Shown here one piece after another: positions 23,660 to 31,000 of a stretch of 37,135 bases of DNA. Position 1 is the first letter of the stretch; every line of letters begins with the position of its first letter. The notes below the pieces were generated by a model, which was not told the DNA's origin, searched no databases, and saw only the letters and a list, made by a program, of their open reading frames with translations. This DNA is from an uncultured Selenomonadaceae bacterium (GTDB lineage: Bacteria; Bacillota; Negativicutes; Selenomonadales; Selenomonadaceae): NCBI GenBank assembly GCA_905234705.1, contig CAJOIB010000006.1:1-37135 (forward strand). The letters run 5' to 3'. Position numbers and translations under genes: made by a program.

Positions 23660-24292
23660 TTACTTTGCGGAAAAATCTTCCAAAATTTCCGCGGCGCTGG
23701 CGTGCGAATCGAACGGAAATTCATAATCGACAGTGGTATTAATCAGCGCGGCGTCAATTTCAGCCGAAACTTCATCCGCCTTAGCCTGCAACTTCGTCAC
23801 AAGGTCGCGGACTTTATTTCTGTCAAAATCAATCGTCGTCACAACTTCCACGTCATAGCGATATTCCGTCTGGTTGCCGTCGTTATTAAAAACATAACCG
23901 CTGCCCGCGTTGCGCCTCAAAAGACTGCTGCTTTTCAACTTCCGCATTTCGCGCAGAGTGTCAATCGTGCCGTGGCGTTTTTTATTCACGTCAACGGCGG
24001 CGTCAATGTCAATTTCGAGTTTCGACTTAGCCGCTTTAATGGCGTTAGCAAGTTTTTCGCGTTCGTCAATCAGCACTAAAACAAAATCGATAACTTTGTT
24101 GATGTCGGTATAAACTTTGATGTCGTAATTCGTTACGTCGAAAGTTTCATCAATTTGCCCGTTCGCCGCTTTGCTACGAAAATGTTTTTCGCGAATAGTG
24201 GTAACGTTGCGCGTCACGCTCAAATAATTTGTGAAGTGCAGAAAAAGTTCATTCAATTTATTTTGTGCTTGAAACGCTTCCTTTAGATTCAT
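23660..24292 (-). CDS. Hypothetical protein, helical, unknown function
   Basis: A 210-residue protein I do not recognise. Residues 1-35 and about 65-115 look helical and charged. A central stretch (RKLKSSSLLRRNAGSGYVF) is basic and Ser/Gly-rich. A second helical part (about 160-185, VRDLVTKLQAKADEVSAEID) precedes an acidic tail. There is no signal peptide, membrane segment or cysteine motif. I start at ATG 24292 because GAGGTG lies seven bases upstream; the frame extends three codons further to a GTG that overlaps that ribosome site. It lies 41 bp after gltX and could be on the same transcript. Alternating helices and a Gly-rich loop would suit a structural or nucleic-acid-binding protein, but nothing proves this. 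Confidence 0.7.
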   Translation of the reverse strand: MNLKEAFQAQNKLNELFLHFTNYLSVTRNVTTIREKHFRSKAANGQIDETFDVTNYDIKVYTDINKVIDFVLVLIDEREKLANAIKAAKSKLEIDIDAAVDVNKKRHGTIDTLREMRKLKSSSLLRRNAGSGYVFNNDGNQTEYRYDVEVVTTIDFDRNKVRDLVTKLQAKADEVSAEIDAALINTTVDYEFPFDSHASAAEILEDFSAK

Positions 24293-24333
24293 AATTATCA
24301 CCTCGACCGGATTATAGCAAATCTGCGCGAAGC

Positions 24334-25683
24334 TTACAAGTTATTTTGAAGTGCCGCCACAGCGCGTGTGAGCCGCTCTAAGGCGGTTTCGCGCCCCAGC
24401 AGGTATAAAATCTCTACCACGCCGCCTGGGGTTACTTTTTGCCCCGACAGCGCGATTCTGAGCGGCCACATTATTGTGCCGGTTTTCATTCCGGAATTTT
24501 CAATGTAAGCGGAAATTTTTTCGTTAAGATTATCGAAAGTCCAAGCGTCAACGCCCTCAAGAATTTTAATCGCCGGAGTAATTATCTCAATAGAATTTGC
24601 CACGGTAACTTTATTTCGCTTGTTAATGAAAAGTTCGGCGTCGAAAGGCGGCATTTCCATTAAAAATTTAATCATCGCGGGAATTTCGCTAAGTTTCGTA
24701 ACGCGGCTTTTCAGCAGGCTCGCAAGGTAAACTTTTTTCTGCGCGAGATTTTCATTCAATTCGCCAAAAAATTTATCCGCCGCATTAGCAAATTCTTCAT
24801 CAGTCATTGCCTTAAAATATTCGCCGCTCATCCAATCCAATTTATTATAATCGAAAACCGCGGGCGATTTGCTTAAACCGTCAAGGCTGAATGTGTCAAT
24901 CAGTTCTTGCATTGAAAAAATTTCTTGATTAGTCTTTGGATTCCAGCCCAACAGCGCAACGTAATTCGTGATAACTTCGGGCAGATAACCCATTTCAACC
25001 AAGTCATTGAAACTGGTCGCGCCGTGGCGTTTGCTGAGTTTTGAAACCGTGCCGTCTTCGGCTTTGCCCATAACCGGCGCAAGGTGAATAAACGTCGGCA
25101 ATTCCCAACCAAAATATTCATAAAGCAAAACGTGTTTGGGCGTCGAAGTGATAAATTCAGCGCCGCGGATTATGTGCGTAATTTCCATTAAATGATCGTC
25201 GATAACATTTGCGAAATTGTAAGTGGGCATACCGTCGCTTTTCAAAAGTACCTGGTCTTCAAGTTCAGCGTTGGCGATTGTGATATTCCCGTGCAGTACG
25301 TCAAAAAAAGTCGTCTCGCCGGTTTTAGGCATTTTCTGACGAATGGCAATGCCGTTTTCAGTTTCTTCGCGGTAAGCGTGCCCCATTTCAACAAGTTGCT
25401 CGGCGTATTTTTTATAAATATCCATGCGCTCGCTTTGAACGTACGGACCAAAATTGCCGCCGTGATGCGGACCTTCGTCGGGAATAATTTTCGCCGCCGC
25501 TAAAGTTTTTTCAATAAATTCAACAGCGTCGGCAACATAACGCGCCCTGTCAGTATCTTCAATGCGCAAAATAAAATCGCCGCCCTCGTGTTTGGCGAAT
25601 AAATATGCATAAAGCGCCGTCCGCAAATTTCCAATGTGCATATAACCTGTTGGACTGGGAGCAAAACGTGTACGAACTTTCAA
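24334..25683 (-). CDS. gltX: Glutamyl-tRNA synthetase
   Basis: A 449-residue class I aminoacyl-tRNA synthetase. The HIGH-type motif is SPTGYMHIGNLRTALY near residues 10-25, with FILRIEDTDR after it, and the KMSKS-type loop is KLSKRHGA in the middle third. The C-terminal half is the anticodon-binding region; it is somewhat short compared with about 480 residues typically. Whether it is discriminating, or also charges tRNA-Gln, cannot be judged, because gatCAB and glnS are not in view. The start is TTG 25683 with AAAGGAAG eight bases upstream, one base after the dhaL stop, so the two genes are probably coupled. Confidence 0.97.
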   Translation of the reverse strand: MKVRTRFAPSPTGYMHIGNLRTALYAYLFAKHEGGDFILRIEDTDRARYVADAVEFIEKTLAAAKIIPDEGPHHGGNFGPYVQSERMDIYKKYAEQLVEMGHAYREETENGIAIRQKMPKTGETTFFDVLHGNITIANAELEDQVLLKSDGMPTYNFANVIDDHLMEITHIIRGAEFITSTPKHVLLYEYFGWELPTFIHLAPVMGKAEDGTVSKLSKRHGATSFNDLVEMGYLPEVITNYVALLGWNPKTNQEIFSMQELIDTFSLDGLSKSPAVFDYNKLDWMSGEYFKAMTDEEFANAADKFFGELNENLAQKKVYLASLLKSRVTKLSEIPAMIKFLMEMPPFDAELFINKRNKVTVANSIEIITPAIKILEGVDAWTFDNLNEKISAYIENSGMKTGTIMWPLRIALSGQKVTPGGVVEILYLLGRETALERLTRAVAALQNNL

Positions 25684-25684
25684 T

Positions 25685-26320
25685 TTATAAACTTCCTTTC
25701 AATGAATCATTCCAGTAGCCGCTGAGCGTGCGGTACATAATCAGCGCAGAAACTGCGCCCGGGTCTTCAAAGCCAATGCTTTTATCGCCAAGGTAACTTG
25801 CACGCCCGCGTCGCGCAGGAATTGTTTTAGTATATTCAACACCGTCACGCGCCGCATCTCTTGCCGCTGTCAAAACTTCTTCTAAACTTCTGCCGCCGAC
25901 ATTTTCAGCCTTAAAGCATTCGTGAATCGGAATTAGCACGTCAAGCATAGTCTTATCGCCTTTTTCAGCATGCCCGCGCCGCTTAACAGCATTGACAACC
26001 GCGCCGAAAACTTTTTCCAATGTCACAATGTCAAGCTGCGAATTTTCGTCAACAACCTTAGCCGCCTCCAAAATCCCCGCGCCATACAAAGGTCCGGCAC
26101 TGCCGCCAACATTCATAACAACAGCGTCGCCTATCGCCTGTAAAATTTCCTTGAGATTTTCGGTATCGTCGAGTTCGTCAAGAGCCTCTTTAGCCGCATT
26201 AGCACCGCGCGCCATATTCAAGCCGTGATCTCCATCGCCAACTTTTTCGTCGAGCTGGCTCAAATAATCTTTATTCGCCAAAATCGCCTTGATAACCGCG
26301 TCCGCCGCATCTCTTGTCAT
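25685..26320 (-). CDS. dhaL: DhaL-type dihydroxyacetone kinase ADP-binding subunit
   Basis: A 211-residue DhaL-like protein. The Mg-ADP site KVGDGDHGLNM lies near residues 26-36, GGSAGPLYG near 72-80, AEKGDKTMLD near 118-127, and ARRGRASYLGDKSIGFEDPGA near the end. In characterised systems DhaL transfers phosphate from DhaM or ATP to dihydroxyacetone bound by DhaK. Neither dhaK nor dhaM is adjacent, so this is an orphan subunit in this window. AAGGGG precedes the ATG. The gene is transcribed with gltX, an unusual partner, and divergently from a LysR regulator 120 bp away. It could act on another substrate. Confidence 0.9.
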   Translation of the reverse strand: MTRDAADAVIKAILANKDYLSQLDEKVGDGDHGLNMARGANAAKEALDELDDTENLKEILQAIGDAVVMNVGGSAGPLYGAGILEAAKVVDENSQLDIVTLEKVFGAVVNAVKRRGHAEKGDKTMLDVLIPIHECFKAENVGGRSLEEVLTAARDAARDGVEYTKTIPARRGRASYLGDKSIGFEDPGAVSALIMYRTLSGYWNDSLKGSL

Positions 26321-26380
26321 AGTCGCCGCCCCTTTCGATAAAATTTTATTGCGTTAATCATACCATATCTTAGCAAAGTG

Positions 26381-26389
26381 TGCTATAAT
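26381..26389 (+). promoter_or_regulatory. Extended -10 promoter of the LysR gene
   Basis: TGCTATAAT at 26381-26389 is a perfect extended -10 element in the gap between dhaL and the LysR gene. No good -35 is visible, which extended -10 promoters tolerate. LysR-type regulators often bind such divergent gaps, but I see no clear T-N11-A operator. Confidence 0.6.
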
Positions 26390-26440
26390 GACGATAAGTT
26401 TTTTAGGATATAAAATTTTTTGTTGGAGATGTTTTTACAA

Positions 26441-27343
26441 ATGAGGCAAGGTATTGGAATTAAGGACATGCGCGCGTTTTTCGCGATAGTCGAGGAGGGA
26501 AACATCAGTCACGCGGCGCAGCGCTTAGACGTAGCTCAACCGGCGCTTAGTCGGCAGATGAAACGTCTGGAGGAAAAATTGCACGTGAAACTTTTTGAGC
26601 GCGGCTCTCGCCGTATTCGCTTAACTGAAGCCGGACGCGTTTTGTACGGGCGCGTCGAAAGTATTATCGGTATGGTTGACGGCACAGTCCGCGACATTAC
26701 CGAAATTGGCACGGGCGCGAAGGGTACAATTCGCATTGGCACAATCACCAGTTCGGGCGCGATGATTTTGCCCGATTTAATTTCCGAATTTCACAAAGTT
26801 TACCCTAACGTCACGTTTGAAATTTGGGAAGCCGAGGGAGCGCGCATTTTGGAACTTTTGGACAGCCATATGATTGAAATTGCCATTACCCGCACCCAGG
26901 TTGATAATCTCGCTTACGATTTGCTTGTTTTGCCAAATGAGCCGCTCGTTATGGTTATGAATGCTAAAAATCCGTGCGGCGAAAGTGCTGACGTTGTGAA
27001 GCTTGCCGAATTGAAAAATCAGCCGCTGATTTTGCCGCTTAGGTGGAAATCTGTTTTCGAGGCGAATTGTAAAAAAGCCGGATTCACGCCGGAAATAATT
27101 TGCGTATCAGACAGCGTTGTACAAGATTTGCTTATGGTGAAAATGAATTTGGGCGCGGCGATGATACCAATTTCAAGCCGCAGACTTTTAACAGACGGCG
27201 ATTTAATTTACAAGCGGATAATCGAACCGGAAATGAAAACTCACACGGTGGTATCGTGGCTGAAAAATCAAACTTTGTCAACGGCGTGCAATAATTTCTT
27301 GACCATGTTCAAAAAAATGTTTGTGAAGGACGACGACAAATGA
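26441..27343 (+). CDS. LysR-family transcriptional regulator
   Basis: A 300-residue LysR-type regulator. The winged helix-turn-helix spans residues about 4-62, with the pattern FFAIVEEGNISHAAQRLDVAQPALSRQMKRLEE split over two helices. The rest is the two-lobed effector domain (GTIRIGTITSSGAMILPDLI, then PLVMVMNAKNP). I start at ATG 26441; the frame is open to TTG 26420, but GGAG at 26425-26428 lies between and is better read as the ribosome site, although its 12-base spacing is long. Its stop overlaps the thioesterase start (ATGA), so the two are one operon. Regulation of that operon or of divergent dhaL-gltX is inference. Confidence 0.93.
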   Translation: MRQGIGIKDMRAFFAIVEEGNISHAAQRLDVAQPALSRQMKRLEEKLHVKLFERGSRRIRLTEAGRVLYGRVESIIGMVDGTVRDITEIGTGAKGTIRIGTITSSGAMILPDLISEFHKVYPNVTFEIWEAEGARILELLDSHMIEIAITRTQVDNLAYDLLVLPNEPLVMVMNAKNPCGESADVVKLAELKNQPLILPLRWKSVFEANCKKAGFTPEIICVSDSVVQDLLMVKMNLGAAMIPISSRRLLTDGDLIYKRIIEPEMKTHTVVSWLKNQTLSTACNNFLTMFKKMFVKDDDK

Positions 27344-27747
27344 CGCTTGCAAATTTAGTTGGTTTGAAAAATACGGTCGCGCAGATTGTCGCGGAAAATG
27401 ATACGGCATTGGCGGTAGGTTCTGGCAGTTTAAAAGTTTTAGCTACGCCGAAAATGCTTGCGTTGATTGAGAAGGCGGCGGCTGATTTGGTTGAAAAAAA
27501 TTTGCCGCGTGAATTGACTTCAGTTGGCATTTCGCTTGACGTAAAACATATTGCGCCGACGCCGATCGGCTTAAACATTCGCGCAGAAGTTGAAGTTGTC
27601 GAAATGGATGGGCGCAAGATAATTTTTGAAGTGGCGGCGTTTGATGATGTTGAAAAAATTGGAACTGGGCGGCATGAGCGCTTTGTGGTTGAGCGTGAGA
27701 AATTTCAAAGCAAAGCTGATAAAAAAATAGTTGACAAAACGCGTTGA
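27340..27747 (+). CDS. FlK-like hotdog thioesterase
   Basis: A 135-residue hotdog-fold thioesterase resembling fluoroacetyl-CoA thioesterase FlK. Thr36, Glu44 and His70 stand at the same spacing (8 and 26 residues) as the FlK triad Thr42, Glu50 and His76. SGSLKVLATPKMLALIEKA and HIAPTPIGLNIRAEV are the family landmarks. The natural substrate is unknown; members of this family in non-fluorinating bacteria are usually annotated only as thioesterases. Its ATG overlaps the stop of the LysR gene, so the regulator probably controls its own operon. A tRNA promoter begins inside or just past its 3' end. Confidence 0.85.
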   Translation: MTLANLVGLKNTVAQIVAENDTALAVGSGSLKVLATPKMLALIEKAAADLVEKNLPRELTSVGISLDVKHIAPTPIGLNIRAEVEVVEMDGRKIIFEVAAFDDVEKIGTGRHERFVVEREKFQSKADKKIVDKTR

Positions 27748-27759
27748 ATTTGGTATTCT
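27731..27759 (+). promoter_or_regulatory. Promoter of the truncated tRNA-Ser gene
   Basis: TTGACA (27731-27736), a 17-bp spacer and TATTCT (27754-27759) lie 14 bp before the first tRNA base. The match to consensus is strong and the -35 overlaps the thioesterase gene's last codons. Confidence 0.8.
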
Positions 27760-27772
27760 TCCCTAGTCTTAA

Positions 27773-27847
27773 GGAGTGGTACTCAAGTCGGTGAAGAGGA
27801 CGGTTTGCTAAACCGTTAGGTTCAGTGATGGGCGCGGAGGTTCGAGT
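27773..27847 (+). pseudogene. tRNA-Ser(GCU), 3'-truncated in the T-loop
   Basis: The 5' acceptor strand GGAGTGG (27773-27779), the D-arm, an anticodon arm ACGGT/ACCGT with anticodon GCT at 27807-27809, a long class II variable arm and the T-stem 5' strand GGAGG with T-loop TTCGAGT (27841-27847) are all in place. The expected CCTCC and CCACTCC that would complete the T-stem and acceptor stem are absent; AT-rich unrelated sequence follows. No matching 3' part occurs in the next 60 bases. A serine tRNA with this anticodon must exist elsewhere in the genome, or this RNA is not a tRNA. Confidence 0.8.
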
Positions 27848-27873
27848 TGAAAATTGATACGTGAATAAATGCG

Positions 27874-27898
27874 AAGCCTTCTTTCGGGAAGGCTTTTT
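27874..27898 (+). terminator. Rho-independent terminator after the truncated tRNA-Ser
   Basis: AAGCCTTC (27874-27881) pairs with GAAGGCTT (27888-27895) around TTTCGG, followed by T to 27898. The transcript from the upstream promoter would be about 130 nt. Confidence 0.85.
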
Positions 27899-27930
27899 GC
27901 TTTGCCATAAATTAATACACTAAAACAAAA

Positions 27931-28037
27931 AAGAGCGCCCAAGGACGGGCGCTCCCGCGGCGCGCTTGTCACGTGATGATGACAATCCGCGCCGCCCTTT
28001 TCTTTGCCAGCGTTTCTTTTCGAGAAAAGAAATGCTG
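27931..28037 (-). repeat. Three-hairpin dispersed repeat, copy 2, including the terminator of the giant gene
   Basis: On the minus strand, from the giant gene outward, there are three hairpins. The first is a 13-bp AT-rich hairpin (28008-28020/28025-28037, one G-U pair). The second is GCGGCGCG/CGCGCCGC (27957-27964/27988-27995) around TTGTCA/TGACAA. The third is GAGCGCCC/GGGCGCTC (27933-27940/27947-27954), followed on the minus strand by a T-run. Order and motifs match 12268-12411. The last hairpin is a good terminator for the giant gene. Confidence 0.75.
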
Positions 28038-28051
28038 AACTAAATTAACGA

Positions 28052-31000
28052 TTATCTATTTTCCCAACTCCAGCTGCCGTCAGAGTTCTTAGTTGCAGTG
28101 TACGCAGTATAAGAGCCGTCGCCATTGGAGACTTCAAATTTAGCGCCTTCATGGTTATCGCCTTCAAGTTCCAATGTAGCGCCGCCCGTAGTCTTAAGTT
28201 GAATACCGCCATTAGCATTGAGACCATAATTGTTATCCGCCATAAGCATATCAAGCGTAATATCAAAGAGACGGACGCGGTCATTTTCAGCGTCAAAATT
28301 GGAAACGGTATTGCTGCTGGAACTATTCAAGAAGAAGAATACATCGTTGCCGTCGCCGCCGATTAAGAGATTTTCGCCATAGCTGCCGCCCCACAGGCTT
28401 GCACTTGTACCTTCGCCGCCAGAAATAATTGTATTACTATTTCCATTACCGACCAATGTAAGTTGCGTACTTTCAGCTTGAGAAGCATCGATAACGCCAA
28501 TGCCATTGTAATAAACGCCCTTAGAACCGTCGAGCCAAATTTCAGCATTAGCATTTGCGTCGCTGTTATCGACTGTCAAAGTATCTTGAAGTCTATTTGT
28601 ATTGCCATGATAATAGGTAACTTCCTTGTCATAGGTAAAGGTGTTGGTTTGACCGGAAGATACGCCCAGTTTCGCGGTAAGAATATTCGCGCCGTCGTCA
28701 ATGCTGTATCTGAGCATCTTGTCAGGATCTAATTCGCCCGCAATCGCAATGTGTACTGTATTATTTTCGCTAAGAGCAACAACAACTTCGCTGTCAATAG
28801 CGCTACCGGTAATTGTGCTTACGCCGTCATTCCAACCAGTGAGATACAAAACGTCTGCGCCATTCTTTTCAGGATCTTCTGCAACGCCTTGATAGTAACC
28901 GAAGTTGTGAATGGTATCGTCGCCGTCGCCGGAATTTGAACCAAAGTAAATCGAATTACCAGCAATAGAAGCAGCCTCGCCGCCGGAATAAACAACGTCG
29001 TCGCCCGCGCCAAGTGAAACAGCTTTATGAGCGTCAGCCGCCGAAGAACCGCTAAGTGAAACAATATCTTTGCCGGTGCTGCCCATAACTACCGCCAGAT
29101 TTTCATTGTTGACAGCAACTCTTGAAATGTTGTGGTAAAGGCTGCCACCCAAATTGATATAAAGTTCTTCAGTAACATCGGCGCTGAATGTCAAAGTTGA
29201 ATTGCCGATTGCGTAATAACGATCTGCAACGTCATCATTGCTACCAACAGTAACTTGGACGCCGCTCTTGAGTACGCTAAGTCTTTCATTAGCATCAGCG
29301 TCGCCAACGAGAATATCAAATTTATTGCCGCTAACAGATTCAGTACCAGCAAACATAAGCTGATTAGAACCAATCGTAGCAACGAGCGTGCTGTTCATCA
29401 TACCGAAGCCGATAGAATCAGCGTCAGAATCAAGAATGCTATTGCCCGCGTCTTCATTATCGAAACCAAAGCTGAAGCCGTGAACTTCATTTCTGCCAAT
29501 ACCGCCAGCGCCAAATACGATAACAGAACCGGTAACTTCGCTGGAAGAATCAATATCAGCAAGATAAATGATGTCAGCGCCATTGCCCGGGTCGACAGTA
29601 TCATTGCCATCAGCAAAGATTGTATCAGCGTCGGACGTACCAACAACATAATCAGCCGCGCCGCCGTTTTGACTGGAAAGAATGATAGCGCCTTTATCAG
29701 TAAAGCCGGAAGCGTCAAGTGAGCCGCCGCCTACTGCCGCCCAAGCAAAGTTGTAAGTTTCGCCGTCTGCGCCCTTGGAGTCGGAGAATTTAACCATATT
29801 ACCGCCAATAGTAATAGGATTACTGCCGGTAATTGCAATAACGCTATCCGCTATGTCAACATTGTTAATCATTTGTGCGGCTGTCATATTATTGCTGTTA
29901 TCGGAGAATTTCGTAGCAACAATTACGTCGCCTTCGGAAATGCTGTAGTCTTGAATTGCGTAGCCGCCGCCATTGCCGCTACCATTGTTATCATAGAAAT
30001 AATCAGCGCCGCCGCCGCCGGAAACATAATCGCCCGCGCCAGCAACGATTGAATCTTCGCCGCTGCCGCCAAGGAGTGTAGCATAGCCGCCGAGATTTTC
30101 AAGGTAAGTGCCAACGCTACCAGCCTGTGCGTAGTTATCGCCAACTGCATTTTCGCCGAAAAGAATAATTCCGCCGTTATTAGCGCCGAGAACTGTATGG
30201 TTAATAGCGGAATTTTGGCTACCAGTACCAACTGCAACCAAAGTATTTCTTTCGCTCTCAGTTACATCGATAACCGCAGTCCAGATTGAATCGCCTTCTT
30301 TATTGGCAACGTTAATATCATCGTCAGCCGCGGATTTCAAAGTAACATTGTGCAGATTGTCTTTATCGCCGAAATCGGTATTGCCGAAAATATTAATACC
30401 GCCCGAAACGGATTCCGGAGTCGGTGAAGAATCTTCAGCATCTTCATAACCGGCAACAGTTGAATTAGAAACTGCGGAAGGAGTGGTTGAGCCAATATTG
30501 TAGAAGAATTGGAACGCAGTAACGCTTGTAGTTGACGCATTGCCAATAGCGTTGTTAATGGATTCTTCACGTTGACGTCTGCTGTCCGCCGCGCTCTCAT
30601 CTTCAGCGGTGGTATTGCCCGCGCCGTCGATTGTGATATAACCGGTAGCTTCATTAACGGTAACTTGAGTCGCTTTGCCGATATTGTAAACGCCGCCGCT
30701 AACTGAAAGAGTTGTATTATTAGCAATACCATTAATCGTAACGTGCGGAGTACTGCCGCTGCCGTCAACATTGATTGTAGCAGTGCTGGCGGTAAATTGA
30801 CTGCCGTAAACAGAAATCTTTGTATCGTTCGCAGTCAAAACGTATTTTGAAGAACTGCTGACATCTGACGCATCATAGTACATTGTAAAGACTTGGTCAG
30901 AATCGCCAGTTGTAAGAGAATCGCCAGCCTTCAATGTAACAGTTGAAATTGCGTCGCTACCGCTGCCGGAAATAGTAACATTGGAAGTATCGCTTGCAGA

